Source of the DNA: Palsa-504 sp963790065
Lineage (GTDB): Bacteria > Actinomycetota > Actinomycetes > Streptosporangiales > Streptosporangiaceae
DNA: 64,000 bases
Direction: 5' to 3'
Assembly (NCBI GenBank): GCA_963790065.1
Contig: CAWBNK010000001.1
Span: forward strand, 186,001 to 250,000
In this document: piece after piece, positions 17,527-26,795 of the stretch
Numbering within the stretch: the first letter of the stretch is position 1
How the letters are laid out: each line of letters starts with the position of its first letter
Notes under the pieces: generated by a model
What the model was told of the DNA's origin: nothing
Databases searched by the model: none
The model's input: the letters and a program-made list of their open reading frames with translations, nothing else
Made by a program: the position numbers and the translations under genes

Positions 17527-18572
17527 CGGGCGAGGCTAACGGCCCGGCCGGTGCGGGACGACTCGTACACGGCGCAGACGACCTCCAGTGCGTCGCGGCC
17601 GTCCTGGCCGGTGACGGCCGGCTCGCGTCCGGTATCGACGGCCGCGAGCAGGTCAGCGAGCTGCGCGGCATGGCTGGCCACCTCCAGGGCGGCCGGGTCG
17701 GCCGCCGCGGCCCGGGCCTGGCCGGGGGCAGGCTCAGCCCGAGCCTGGCCGCGGTCGGCGGCGAGCGCGCGGCGGGTGATCTGACCGTCCTCGACGATCA
17801 CGGTGCCCGCGGTCCCGGTGATCTCCAGCCGCTGCGGGAAGCCGGGGTAGGCGGCGGTGCTCGACAGGATGGTGCCGACGGCGCCCGAGGCGAACCTGAC
17901 GACGGCCAGCGAGGTGTCCTCCACCTCGATCTGGTGGGCCTGGGTGGTGCACACGGCCGTGACCCCGGCGGGCGGTCCGAGGCACCAGCGGAGCAGGTCG
18001 ACGTAGTGCACGCCCTGGTTCATCAGCGACCCGCCGTCCATCGCGTAGGTGCCGCGCCAGGCGGCGCTGTCGTAATAAGCCTGGGCGCGGTACCACTTCG
18101 TGCTGGCTTCCCCGAGTACGAGCCGGCCGAGGGCACCGACGTCGATCAGGCGCCTCAGCTCGACCAGGCCTGGATCGAAACGGTGCTGGGAGATCACAGT
18201 CAGCGCCACCCCGGCGGCCCGGGCCGCGTCGATGAGCCGGTCCGCGGCGGCCAGGCTGACGTCGATTGGCTTCTCCACGACCAGGTGCTTGCCTGCCCGT
18301 GCCGCGCGGATGCCGATCTCCGCGTGCAGGCCGCTCGGCACGCATACGCAGACCACCTCGATATCGGGGCGGGCCAGCAGCGCGCCGAGATCGGGCTCGG
18401 CCGCGCAGCCGTGCGCGGCAGCGAAGGCCGCGGCGGCGCCGGCGGCCACGTCGGTGACCGCCACCAGCCGGGCGTTCGGCAGCCCGGTTTTCGAAAGCAG
18501 GGCGATGGCGTCGGCGTGGATCGCGGCGATTACTCCCGTGCCGACGATCCCGAAACCGCGGGTCACGGGCAT
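17523..18572 (-). CDS. Gfo/Idh/MocA family oxidoreductase
   Basis: A 349-residue NAD(P)-dependent sugar or inositol dehydrogenase. The N-terminal Rossmann motif is GFGIVGTGVIAAIHADAI. The family EKP motif is in HLVVEKPIDVSLAAAD with the conserved Lys, and the C-terminal domain has MDGGSLMNQGVHYVDLLRW, the usual G-G-x-x-x-D/N-x-G-x-H-x-x-D pattern. I chose the ATG at 18572, where the upstream stop and this start share one base (TGATG). It is sandwiched between two isomerase/epimerase genes, a typical arrangement for catabolism of inositols or oxidised sugars. The substrate is unknown. Confidence 0.87.
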   Translation of the reverse strand: MPVTRGFGIVGTGVIAAIHADAIALLSKTGLPNARLVAVTDVAAGAAAAFAAAHGCAAEPDLGALLARPDIEVVCVCVPSGLHAEIGIRAARAGKHLVVEKPIDVSLAAADRLIDAARAAGVALTVISQHRFDPGLVELRRLIDVGALGRLVLGEASTKWYRAQAYYDSAAWRGTYAMDGGSLMNQGVHYVDLLRWCLGPPAGVTAVCTTQAHQIEVEDTSLAVVRFASGAVGTILSSTAAYPGFPQRLEITGTAGTVIVEDGQITRRALAADRGQARAEPAPGQARAAAADPAALEVASHAAQLADLLAAVDTGREPAVTGQDGRDALEVVCAVYESSRTGRAVSLAR

Positions 18573-19417
18573 CAGGGTTTCAACTCCATCCACTCGGCCA
18601 GCACACTGAGGTGCTGCGGCAGCGCGATCTGCGGCTCGGCGATCTCGGGGTGCCAGCGCTTCTCCCACTCGACCGAGATCCAGCCCGGGTAACCGCCCGC
18701 CGCGAGCAGGCCAAGCATCTCCCTGACCGGCACCTCGCCCTCGCCGAGCAGGACCAGCTCCCAGTCACCGCCGAGCCTGCGGCGGGCGTCCTTGACCTGC
18801 GCGAGCAGAATACGCCGGCCGAGATTGGCGTAGACGTCGGCGGGCGGCTCGCCCACGCGGTGCGGGTGATGGCTGTCCCACACCGCGCCTACCCAGTCCG
18901 GGTCGGCCATGGCCAGCAGTTCGGCCACCACCGACGAGGCGGAGAAGTCGTCGTGGGTCTCGACCCCGATGGCGACGCCGAGCCGCCGCGCCAGCGGCAC
19001 GCACGACTCGAGCACCCGGGCCGCGGCCCGGAGCTGTTCCTGGCGTTCCGCCCGGTCAGCGCCCAGCGCACCGCCGAACACGCGGACCAGCGGGGACTCC
19101 CAGTCACTGGCCAGCTCGAGGAACCGGCGCAGGTCGGGGCCCGGATCGTCACCGGTCAGGCGGATGGAACTGTCCACCGCGACGACCGGCAGGCCGGCCG
19201 CGGTTATAGTCCGCTTGACCTGGGCGCGGGCGGGGGCGGGCAGCCGCGGGTCGATGAGCTCGCCGTCAATGAGCCGCAGCTCGACGCCGGCGTAGCCCCA
19301 CTGGCGGCCGAGCGAGACGGCTGTGGCCAGGCTGGCGTCCGGGAACGCCAGCGTGCTGAAGGCGATGCGCACCGGCGGGCCGGGGGACCCGCCGGTCTCC
19401 GTGGTCACTATGGACAC
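18572..19417 (-). CDS. sugar phosphate isomerase/epimerase family protein
   Basis: A 281-residue TIM-barrel protein, first gene of the operon and distantly related to the third. It shows the family pattern: FSTLAFPDASLATAVSLGRQ, then YAGVELRL at strand 2, GVAIGVETHDDFSAS with a ligand Glu/His, VGAVWDSHHPHRVGE with Asp/His, and YPGWISVEWEKRW near the C-terminus with a final Glu. The start is probably the GTG at 19417, which lies inside a perfect 14-base palindrome; a GTG at 19408 is an alternative. Coupled to the oxidoreductase gene by TGATG. Confidence 0.8.
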   Translation of the reverse strand: MSIVTTETGGSPGPPVRIAFSTLAFPDASLATAVSLGRQWGYAGVELRLIDGELIDPRLPAPARAQVKRTITAAGLPVVAVDSSIRLTGDDPGPDLRRFLELASDWESPLVRVFGGALGADRAERQEQLRAAARVLESCVPLARRLGVAIGVETHDDFSASSVVAELLAMADPDWVGAVWDSHHPHRVGEPPADVYANLGRRILLAQVKDARRRLGGDWELVLLGEGEVPVREMLGLLAAGGYPGWISVEWEKRWHPEIAEPQIALPQHLSVLAEWMELKP

Positions 19418-19426
19418 ATGTGTCCC
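19413..19426. promoter_or_regulatory. perfect 14-base palindrome at the operon start
   Basis: GGACACATGTGTCC is a perfect palindrome covering the start codon of the sugar isomerase operon. A second inverted repeat, ATGTTC-ACGAG-GAACAT, lies just upstream at about 19429-19445. Together they suggest an operator for an unlinked repressor. Confidence 0.4.
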
Positions 19427-19507
19427 ATGATGTTCACGAGGAACATGAACAGATACCTTGCGCCATGGCTCCCTGTTACTAGCTGGGCTAATGTGATCGT
19501 GGGGTGA

Positions 19508-19546
19508 GGCCCGTTCCTGACCGAGTGAGACGGCCAGGAACGGGCC
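19508..19546 (-). terminator. hairpin downstream of the substrate-binding gene
   Basis: A perfect 12-base-pair stem, GGCCCGTTCCTG paired with CAGGAACGGGCC, around a 15-base loop. It lies 29 bases beyond the stop of the Opp-type binding protein gene. No T-run follows, as is common for actinobacterial terminators. Confidence 0.6.
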
Positions 19547-19574
19547 CGCTTGTTGCTGCGACCGCCGGCGAGGG

Positions 19575-21272
19575 CTACCGCGGTTGCAGGTGCAGGATTA
19601 CTACCTCATCGGTGCCGGAGCCGGGACCGTTGTTCGTTCCCGACGGCTGGCCGCTGTCATACGGGTTCGACTGGCTCGGCCAGCCGGTGTAGTTCTGCGA
19701 GTTGTACTCGAACCACTCCGGCGCGGTGGTGACCGGGATTACCGGCAGGTTGGCCGCGACGTACTGCTCGAGCGGGAGGAGGTCGGTGGCCTGTTGCGAG
19801 ACCGTCGTGGCCCCGGCCAGTGTGGCGATGTCGGCGTTGAGCGCCGGGTCGTTCAGCCGCTCGTAGTCGCCGACGGCGGCCGAGCCGGAGGCGAGTGTGC
19901 TGTTCAGCCAGCCGTCGTACATGTTGTACGGGCTGATCCCGCCGTTCGACCAGTGCTCGGTCACGGAGAAGTCGCCGTCGGCGACGTCAGCGTTCCAGGC
20001 GTCCACGGACAGGCCCTGGAATGTCGCGTCGATCCCCGCCGCCTTCAGTTCCTGGGCGGCGATGGAGTCGACCTCAGACATGTCCGTGTACGCGGTGGGG
20101 CTGATGATCGTTATCGCGACGGGCTGGCCGCCCTTTTCGAAGAAGCCGTTGCTTCCCTTCGTGAAGCCGGCCTTGGTCAGGACCTGCTCGGCCGCGGCCG
20201 CGTTACTGGTGCTCGGCATGGTCGCCGACGTCACCGGTCCGGCCCAGGCCTGGAAGGTCGGCAGGGTCAGCCCGCCCGATTCGGTGATGGGGCTGGCGAG
20301 ACCGGCTTCGCCCTCGGAGGAGAGCAGCGTGCGGTTGACCGCGAGGCTTATCGCCTGCCGCACGGCCAGCTGGTTGGTCGGCCACTTGGTCAGGTTCGGC
20401 TCGAGGCTCTCATCGCCGCCGGCCGCCTCCCAGTAGCCGTGGTGGGCCGGGTCGGTGTCGACGAACTCCTTCTGCAGGCCCGGGATGTAGTTCCCGGTCC
20501 AGTCGATCTGGTTGGAGAACAGCGCGCTGAGCGCGCCGGTGTTGGAGGTGTAGACCGGGAAGTCGACGTTCGGGACCTTGACGAGGGCGGCCTGCCAGTA
20601 GTAGGGGTTCTTCTTCAGGATGATGCCCTGCGGCGTGAAGCTGCCTAGCATGTACGGCCCGGTACCGACCGGGGTCGCGTCGGTGAAGGTCGCCGGGTTG
20701 ACGCCGTTCCACTGCGCCTTCGGCACGATCGCCTGGCCGGCGATTTCCTCTAGGTTGGTGTACTGGGATGTCGGGAACGTGAGCGCCACGGTGTTGCCGG
20801 ACGTGCTCACGCTGGAGATGTTCAGGCCGCCACTGTTGATCGACGCGTTGGCCTTCACCATGTCGAAGGTGAAGGCGACGTCGGCCGGGGTCAGCGGAGT
20901 GCCGTTGTTCCACTTCACGCCCTGGCGGATCGTGAAAGTGATCGTCTTGTCGCCGTTAGACCACGCATAGGACGTGGCGAGCCACGGGTAGTTGATCGTC
21001 GGCGAGGCGAGGTCGAACTGGATCAGCGGCTCGTAGATGAGCCCGGTCGCGCCCATGCCGTAGGCGGCCGGGGTGGGGTCGAATGGGTTGAAGTCCTGGG
21101 TGATGGTGGTCTCCGGCGAGCTCTCCATGACCAGGGTCTTCCCCGTGGTCGCGGCGCTGCTCGAGCTCGATGCCGAGCTGGAGCCGGAACTGGAGCACGC
21201 GCCCAGCCCGACCGCGAGCAAGGAGGCGGTTCCTACCGCGAAGAGCCATCTAGTTCTGTGCAATCTCCTCAT
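19575..21272 (-). CDS. Opp/Dpp-type ABC importer, substrate-binding lipoprotein
   Basis: A 565-residue SBP_bac_5 family protein. The signal is MRRLHRTRWLFAVG, a hydrophobic core, and a lipobox LGAC, then a Ser-rich linker. The mature protein has FNPFDPTPAAYGMGATGLIY, the family signature region ITFTIRQGVKWNNGTPLTPADVAF (about 100-125 of the mature protein) and PVGTGPYMLGSF. I use the ATG at 21272; ATGs at 21299 and 21332 are also in frame but would extend the basic region. Despite the peptide-transporter family, linkage to a LacI regulator and a GH1 beta-glucosidase points to an oligosaccharide ligand such as cellobiose. Confidence 0.85.
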   Translation of the reverse strand: MRRLHRTRWLFAVGTASLLAVGLGACSSSGSSSASSSSSAATTGKTLVMESSPETTITQDFNPFDPTPAAYGMGATGLIYEPLIQFDLASPTINYPWLATSYAWSNGDKTITFTIRQGVKWNNGTPLTPADVAFTFDMVKANASINSGGLNISSVSTSGNTVALTFPTSQYTNLEEIAGQAIVPKAQWNGVNPATFTDATPVGTGPYMLGSFTPQGIILKKNPYYWQAALVKVPNVDFPVYTSNTGALSALFSNQIDWTGNYIPGLQKEFVDTDPAHHGYWEAAGGDESLEPNLTKWPTNQLAVRQAISLAVNRTLLSSEGEAGLASPITESGGLTLPTFQAWAGPVTSATMPSTSNAAAAEQVLTKAGFTKGSNGFFEKGGQPVAITIISPTAYTDMSEVDSIAAQELKAAGIDATFQGLSVDAWNADVADGDFSVTEHWSNGGISPYNMYDGWLNSTLASGSAAVGDYERLNDPALNADIATLAGATTVSQQATDLLPLEQYVAANLPVIPVTTAPEWFEYNSQNYTGWPSQSNPYDSGQPSGTNNGPGSGTDEVVILHLQPR

Positions 21273-21309
21273 CAGTCTCGTCTTTCTCTCGGGTTTCATC
21301 GGTTGTGGA

Positions 21310-22383
21310 CTATGTGGTCGTCGTGTCTCCACCCCCCCGCGGCCCGGAGACGAGCTCCGGTGCGGCGGCGTCCAGGTGCCAGCAGGCCGCGCCTCGCGTG
21401 TCCGAGATCTGCGTCAGGGCCGGGTCCTCCCGCCGGCATAGGTCATCAGCGAACGGGCACCTAGGATTGAACGGGCAGCCCTGCGCGGCCGCGCCGTCCA
21501 GGTGCTGCGGCCTTCCGGAGGCCGTGGCGGGCCCCTGGCGCCGGCTGCCGCCGCGAAGCGCGCTGCCGAGGTTGTCCGGGTCCGGCGCGGAGGCCACCAG
21601 TAGCTGCGTGTAGGGATGCGCCGGGTCCTGGGTGACCTCCTCGGCCGGGCCGCGCTCGACGATCTCTCCGGCGTACATGACCAGGATCTCGTCCGCGAAG
21701 TAGCGGGCCGAGGCGATGTCGTGGGTGATGTAGAGCATCGCGAGCCTGAAACGCCGGCGGAGGTCGTCGAGCAGGTTGAGCATCTCCAGCCGGATCGAGA
21801 CGTCCAGCATGGACACTGGTTCGTCGGCGAGCAGCACGCTCGGGCGGGCGGCCAGCGCACGGGCGAAGGAGACCCGCTGGCGCTGGCCGCCGGACAGCTC
21901 GTGCGGGTACTTGCCCAGGAACTGCTTGGCCGGCGTGAGCCGGACCTGCTCCATCAGGGCGACCACCTCCTGGCCGACCTTCGCGTCCCGGCCCTGATGA
22001 AGCTTCACCGGGCGTTCGAGGTGATAGCGCACGGTGTGTATCGGGTTGAGCGAGGAGAACGGGTCCTGGAACACGAGCTGGACCTCGCTCTTATACCGCC
22101 GGAAGTCCCTGCGGCCGGACACCTCCACCTGCTGGCCGTCCAGCCGGATCGTGCCGGAGGTGAGCCGTTCCTGCCCGGCCAGCAGCCTGGCCGCGGTGGA
22201 CTTGCCCGAACCGCTCTCGCCGACGAGCGCGACGACGGCGCCGCGGTACAGGTTGAAGGAGACATCCCGGACCGCGTGCAGCGTGTGGCCGCGGCCGACC
22301 CGGAAGTCCTTGCCGAGCGAGATCGCCTCCATGGCGAGCGGCCCGCGCGCCGCGGCCGCGGACGTCAGGGTCTGCTCGCTCAT
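21310..22383 (-). CDS. Opp/Dpp-type ABC importer, ATP-binding protein (OppF-like)
   Basis: A 357-residue ATPase: Walker A GESGSGKST, Q-loop LVFQDPFSSLNP, signature LSGGQRQR, Walker B LLADEPVSMLD (Asp-Glu pair kept), H-loop ITHDIASA. The C-terminal extension contains GCPFNPRCPFADDLCRREDP, the four-Cys cluster typical of OppD/OppF ATPases that bind an iron-sulfur centre. The ATG at 22383 has AGGAG upstream and overlaps the preceding stop by 4 bases (ATGA). Confidence 0.9.
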   Translation of the reverse strand: MSEQTLTSAAAARGPLAMEAISLGKDFRVGRGHTLHAVRDVSFNLYRGAVVALVGESGSGKSTAARLLAGQERLTSGTIRLDGQQVEVSGRRDFRRYKSEVQLVFQDPFSSLNPIHTVRYHLERPVKLHQGRDAKVGQEVVALMEQVRLTPAKQFLGKYPHELSGGQRQRVSFARALAARPSVLLADEPVSMLDVSIRLEMLNLLDDLRRRFRLAMLYITHDIASARYFADEILVMYAGEIVERGPAEEVTQDPAHPYTQLLVASAPDPDNLGSALRGGSRRQGPATASGRPQHLDGAAAQGCPFNPRCPFADDLCRREDPALTQISDTRGAACWHLDAAAPELVSGPRGGGDTTTT

Positions 22384-23573
22384 GGCTCCTGCTCCCAGGC
22401 TGGGCTCCCCGGGGCCGAGGACGGCCCGGGCGGCGGCGCCGGAGTGCCCGGGAGGACGAACGGGCAGGCCGTCACGTGGTCCGGATCGCTGGACGTGGTG
22501 ACCGGCAGCAGCCGCATATCCACCTCCCGGCACTCCGGCCTGGCGTACCCGCAGCGGGGCTCGAACGGGCAGCCGGGGGGCGGGTCGTGCAGATCGGGCG
22601 GCGAGCCCGGGATCCCGGTCAGCTCGCGGCGGGGTCCGCGCAGCGACGGGAACGAGTTGAGCAGGCCCTTGGTGTAGGGGTGGGCGGCCTCGCGGTGGAT
22701 CTCGTCCGACGTGGCGATCTCGACAAACTGGCCGGCGTACATCACGGCGATCCGGTCGGTCAGTTCGAGCAGGAGCGAGAGATCGTGGGTGATGAACAGT
22801 ATCGAGAAACCCAGGCGGTCTTTGAGCTCGACGATCTGGGCCAGGATGTCGCGCTGCACCACCACGTCGAGGGCGGTGGTCGGCTCGTCCATGATGATGA
22901 TCTCCGGTTCGGCGGCCAGCGCCATGGCGATCATCACCCGCTGGCGCATGCCGCCGGACAGCTCATGCGGATAGCTGCGCAGCCGGGACCGCGGGATGCC
23001 GACCAGGTCAAGCAAGGATGCGGCCCTGGAGTGGGCTTCGTCCCTCGGCATCTTCAGGTGGGCGTGGATGGCGTCGAGCAGCTGGTCGCGGACGTTGAGC
23101 ACCGGGTTGAGCGCGTTCATCGCACTCTGGAAGACGATGGCGATCTCGCGCCAGCGCAGCCGCCGCAGCTCATCCGGCCGCATCTTCATTACGTCGGCAG
23201 GCCTGGACACCCGGCGGCCGCGGTAGATGACGCTGCCGTTCGTGACCAGCGCGGGGGCGCGCAGCAGGCGGCAGGCGCCGTAGGCCAGCGTCGACTTGCC
23301 CGACCCGCTCTCGCCGGCCAAGCCGACGACCTCGCTGGCCCCGAGGGCGAGGTTCACATGGTCCACGGCGCGCACATCGCCGGCGGGGGTGCGGTACACA
23401 ACCGACAGGTCGCGGATGTCGAGTACGGGACCGGAGCCTGGGGCGCCGGCGTCGGCCGGGGATGAGCTGGCCGCGGGACCGGCCGCCGCGCTGGCTGCGC
23501 GGTGGGTGGCCCGGTCAAAGGGGCGGCCGGCGGCCCGGCCGATGGCACGGTCGGCCGCCGGGTCCGCGCTCAT
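22380..23573 (-). CDS. Opp/Dpp-type ABC importer, ATP-binding protein (OppD-like)
   Basis: A 397-residue ATPase with an unusual N-terminal extension of about 45 residues rich in Ala, Arg and Pro. The core has Walker A GESGSGKST, Q-loop IVFQSAMNALNPVL, signature LSGGMRQR, Walker B IIMDEPTTALD and H-loop ITHDLSLL. The C-terminal CPFEPRCGYARPECRE cluster binds iron-sulfur in related proteins. It overlaps both neighbours by ATGA. Forms the nucleotide-binding heterodimer with the OppF-like protein. Confidence 0.9.
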   Translation of the reverse strand: MSADPAADRAIGRAAGRPFDRATHRAASAAAGPAASSSPADAGAPGSGPVLDIRDLSVVYRTPAGDVRAVDHVNLALGASEVVGLAGESGSGKSTLAYGACRLLRAPALVTNGSVIYRGRRVSRPADVMKMRPDELRRLRWREIAIVFQSAMNALNPVLNVRDQLLDAIHAHLKMPRDEAHSRAASLLDLVGIPRSRLRSYPHELSGGMRQRVMIAMALAAEPEIIIMDEPTTALDVVVQRDILAQIVELKDRLGFSILFITHDLSLLLELTDRIAVMYAGQFVEIATSDEIHREAAHPYTKGLLNSFPSLRGPRRELTGIPGSPPDLHDPPPGCPFEPRCGYARPECREVDMRLLPVTTSSDPDHVTACPFVLPGTPAPPPGPSSAPGSPAWEQEP

Positions 23574-24622
23574 CGGCGCTCACCCGCCTCGGCCTCGTCG
23601 AGCAGCGAACTTCGCGAGAACGAGTGCAGGAAGCCGGCGAGCCCGTTGCGGCGCTGCGAGATCTCGCTCAGCACGGGTGTGGGGTCCGCGGGCTTGAGCC
23701 AACGCCCGGCGATCCTGCTGGCACTGCTCGCGTCGCGCAGGCGGGGGTTGCCGAGCTCGTCGATGCCCGTATTCAGCAGCACCAGGGCGGTGCCCATGAG
23801 CGCCACCGCCAGGCCCGGCGGCACGAACCACCACCAGGCCCCGAGCTGCAGTGCCTGCTGGCTCTGGGCCCAGTAGAGCATGGTCCCCAGGCTCCAGCTG
23901 TTCAGGTCGGCGACCCCGATGAAGGCGAGGGCGACAGAGGCGCCGATGGCGTACAGCACGGTGTTCACGAAGCTCGCCGCGATCAGGCTTACCTCGTTGG
24001 GGACAATCTCGAAGGCGATGATCCGCCAGGTTCCCTCCCCGGTCTCCCGGGACGCGGCCACGAAGTCGCGATTGCGGATGGCCAGGGTCTGGGCCCGCAT
24101 CACCCGCGCCCCCCAGGGCCAGCCCAGCAGGGCGAGCACGATGATGGTCGGTGTCTCTCCCCGGTTCGGAAAGTAGCCGAGCAGGACGATGAGCAGCGGC
24201 AGCGCCGGAATGACCAGGAACACGTTGGTGAGCAGCGACAGCAGTTCATCCCAGAAGCCGCCAAGGAAGGCGGACGTGACGCCTACGATCACGGCGAGCG
24301 CCGTGGCCACCACGCCGACGATGAGCCCGAGCTCCAGGGTGAGGCGGATCCCGACCAGGAGCTGGGACAGCACGTCTTGCCCGCTCTGCGTGGTGCCGAG
24401 CAGATGCGCCGCGCTGGGCGCGTTCATCGACGCGTTCGGGTTGGGGTTCTGGTACGACGGGTCATAGGGGGTGACCAGCGGCCCGATGATGGCCGTGAGC
24501 ACGAAGACGCCGAACAGGACGACGCCCGCCTTGGCCTTGGTCGGCATCCGGCGCCACCAGCCGGGCTGGGGGGCTTCCTGGGTGATGGTCGTGGTCGCGC
24601 TGATGACCGGTGCGACAGTCAT
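23570..24622 (-). CDS. Opp/Dpp-type ABC importer, permease (DppC-like)
   Basis: A 350-residue membrane protein with a 30-residue cytoplasmic N-terminus, then GVVLFGVFVLTAIIGPLVTP as the first membrane helix. The periplasmic loop has HLLGTTQSGQDVLSQLLVG, the hallmark of DppC/OppC permeases, and four to five further helices follow. The coupling loop contains AASRETGEGTWRIIAFEIVP. Start ATG at 24622 overlaps the DppB-like gene by ATGA. The C-terminal cytoplasmic tail of about 60 residues is longer than usual. Confidence 0.9.
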   Translation of the reverse strand: MTVAPVISATTTITQEAPQPGWWRRMPTKAKAGVVLFGVFVLTAIIGPLVTPYDPSYQNPNPNASMNAPSAAHLLGTTQSGQDVLSQLLVGIRLTLELGLIVGVVATALAVIVGVTSAFLGGFWDELLSLLTNVFLVIPALPLLIVLLGYFPNRGETPTIIVLALLGWPWGARVMRAQTLAIRNRDFVAASRETGEGTWRIIAFEIVPNEVSLIAASFVNTVLYAIGASVALAFIGVADLNSWSLGTMLYWAQSQQALQLGAWWWFVPPGLAVALMGTALVLLNTGIDELGNPRLRDASSASRIAGRWLKPADPTPVLSEISQRRNGLAGFLHSFSRSSLLDEAEAGERR

Positions 24623-25605
24623 CGCGTCGCCTCCAGGGATCGGGCGCGGGGATCGACGAACACGATGATGAGGTCGACGATCAGGTTGGCGAGCAGGACA
24701 GAGAAGGTGATCACCAGGAAGATCCCCTGCGTCAGCGCGTAGTCGTCCGAGCTGACCGCGTTGATCAGCAGCAGGCCGATCCCCGGGTAGGAGAAGACGA
24801 TCTCCATGATCAGGGCGCCGGATACCACGAAGCCGATCGCCAGGCCGAAGCCCTGCAGCTGCGGCAGGATCGCGTTGCGCGCGGCGTAGGTGAAGATGAC
24901 CCTGCGGTTGGGCAGGCCCTTGGCCTGGGCGGCGACCACGTAGTCCTCGCCGACGGTCGTGATCATGACGTTGCGCATCTGCAGCATCCAGCCGGCTATC
25001 GAGGTCAGCACGATCGTGAGGGCCGGGAGCAGCGAGTGGTCGATGGCGCTGCCGATGAACGCCCAGTGCCAGCCCGGGATCAGGCCCTGGGCGTAGCCCT
25101 GGCCGATCGGGAAGACGTGGAGCTTGACCGCGAACAATTCGAGCAGGATCAGCGCGAAGAAGAAGTAGGGAATCGCCTGCAGGAACATGAGCCCCGGCAG
25201 CACGCGGTCCAGCCCGCCGCCGTGCCGCCAGCCGGCCGCGATGCCGAGGACGGTACCCACGGCGAAGGCAATCACGGTCGCGCTGCCCACCAGGACGATC
25301 GTCCAGGGCAGGGCCTCACCGAGCAGGGTGGAAACCTGGGCCGGGAATTCGCTGGAGCTCGTCCCGAGGTTAAAGTGGGCCACGTCGACGAGATAGGCCC
25401 AGTACTGATGCCAGATCGAGCCCGCATTTCCCACGCCGAGCATGGCCTCGATCGCGCGGTAGGCCGAGGGCTGCAGGTCGGTGAACTTCGACATGATGCT
25501 CTCGACCGCGTTCCCCGGCACCAGGCGCGGGATAGCAAAGTTGATGGTGAGCGCCACCCAGGCCGCGACGACGTAGAAGACCAGCCGGCGGACGATGAAG
25601 GGCAT
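24619..25605 (-). CDS. Opp/Dpp-type ABC importer, permease (DppB-like)
   Basis: A 328-residue membrane protein starting with a membrane helix (FIVRRLVFYVVAAWVALTIN) and followed by the large extracytoplasmic loop typical of DppB/OppB. The remaining helices include PALTIVLTSIAGWMLQMRNV and VITFSVLLANLIVDLIIVFV. The coupling motif is in VVAAQAKGLPNRRVIFTYAA. AGGAGG precedes the ATG at 25605, inside the end of the LacI gene region (9-base gap). First transporter gene of the operon. Confidence 0.9.
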   Translation of the reverse strand: MPFIVRRLVFYVVAAWVALTINFAIPRLVPGNAVESIMSKFTDLQPSAYRAIEAMLGVGNAGSIWHQYWAYLVDVAHFNLGTSSSEFPAQVSTLLGEALPWTIVLVGSATVIAFAVGTVLGIAAGWRHGGGLDRVLPGLMFLQAIPYFFFALILLELFAVKLHVFPIGQGYAQGLIPGWHWAFIGSAIDHSLLPALTIVLTSIAGWMLQMRNVMITTVGEDYVVAAQAKGLPNRRVIFTYAARNAILPQLQGFGLAIGFVVSGALIMEIVFSYPGIGLLLINAVSSDDYALTQGIFLVITFSVLLANLIVDLIIVFVDPRARSLEATR

Positions 25606-25614
25606 GACGCCTCC

Positions 25615-26748
25615 TTACGCCTTCGCCGGCGCGCGAGCCGCGCGCCGGGCAGGCCGTTTGCCGAGCACGGCCCCGTCGCGGCCGGCCCGGAGCGGCAGGA
25701 CCGGCTGACGGGTCCCGGCCTCAGCGGAACACCCGCAGCTGGACCGCAGCACGAGTTCGGTCGGCAGCAGCTCCACGGCCGGGCGCAGGCCCGGATCGGC
25801 GATCCGGTCCAGCAGCCGGGCGCAGGCCCGCTCGCCGAGCAGGCGCATCGGCTGATGAACCGTGGTCAGCGTCGGGTCGTACAGGCTGCCGAGGACGATG
25901 TCGTCGAAGCCGACCACGGCCACCTCCCCGGGCACGCGCACGCCGCCCGCGGCAAAGGCCCGCAGCACCCCGATCGCCATCTGGTCGTTGGCGCAGACCA
26001 CCGCGTCGGGCATCGCCCGCCGGTGCCGGGCGAGCAGGTTCTCCGCGGCCTGCTCGCCGCTGCGCACGCTGAGGATGCCCTGGATGGAGCCGACGAGCCG
26101 GCTTTGCGGATGATCGCGCAGCACATGCTCCAGGGCCAGCCGCCGCTCGCCCGCGTCGGGGGAGTTCGGCGGCCCGTCGATGTGGAACAGTCGCCGCTTG
26201 CCGTGATCGACGATGAGATGCTTGATGATCGCCGCCGAGCCCGAGAAGTTGTCGGCCGCCACCACGTCGGCCGCCGTCTCGCCCGGCGTCCCGGCTATGA
26301 CCACCACGGGCACGCGCGCCGCCAGGCGCTCGATGATGGGGGAGGCGACGAAACCCTCGCCGATGAGGATCCCGTCGACCTTGCCGGACAGCGAGTCCAT
26401 CCGGGAGAAGTCGGCCCGGTCGCCCTGCATGAAGGTGATCAGCAGGGACCAGTTGCGGTGCCTGATGCAGGCCTCCACGCCGCGCAGCACCTCGTCGTAG
26501 TACAGCAGGCCCACGTTCTCGATGTCGAAGTGCTCGAGCTCGCGCTCCACGCACACCAGGCCGATCACGTCCTTGCGGCGGCGGGACAGGCTCTGCGCCG
26601 CGCCGTCGGGAACGTAACCGAGCTCCTCGATGGCCTGCTGGACCCGCAGCCGGGTGGCTTCGCGGACCCGATCCTGGCCGTGGACGACCCTCGAGACGGT
26701 CGCCGTAGACACGCCAGCCAGGCGCGCCACGTCGTAGAGAGTTACCAC
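25615..26748 (-). CDS. LacI family transcriptional regulator
   Basis: A 377-residue repressor. The N-terminal helix-turn-helix and hinge (VTLYDVARLAGVSTATVSRV, then RVQQAIEELGYVPDGAAQSL) are classic LacI. The rest is a sugar-binding periplasmic-protein-like domain with DAVVCANDQMAIGVLRAF and VAVVGFDDI. A C-terminal extension with a Cys pair (SSCGCSAEAG) and a basic tail is unusual. GTG start at 26748 without a strong ribosome binding site. It heads the operon of the Opp-type transporter and is divergent from GH1; two operator-like palindromes lie between. It probably senses the imported glucoside. Confidence 0.9.
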   Translation of the reverse strand: MVTLYDVARLAGVSTATVSRVVHGQDRVREATRLRVQQAIEELGYVPDGAAQSLSRRRKDVIGLVCVERELEHFDIENVGLLYYDEVLRGVEACIRHRNWSLLITFMQGDRADFSRMDSLSGKVDGILIGEGFVASPIIERLAARVPVVVIAGTPGETAADVVAADNFSGSAAIIKHLIVDHGKRRLFHIDGPPNSPDAGERRLALEHVLRDHPQSRLVGSIQGILSVRSGEQAAENLLARHRRAMPDAVVCANDQMAIGVLRAFAAGGVRVPGEVAVVGFDDIVLGSLYDPTLTTVHQPMRLLGERACARLLDRIADPGLRPAVELLPTELVLRSSCGCSAEAGTRQPVLPLRAGRDGAVLGKRPARRAARAPAKA

Positions 26749-26795
26749 TTTTTCCCGATCAACGACATGGCCGTCATTCCCTTTACTTACCGGGA

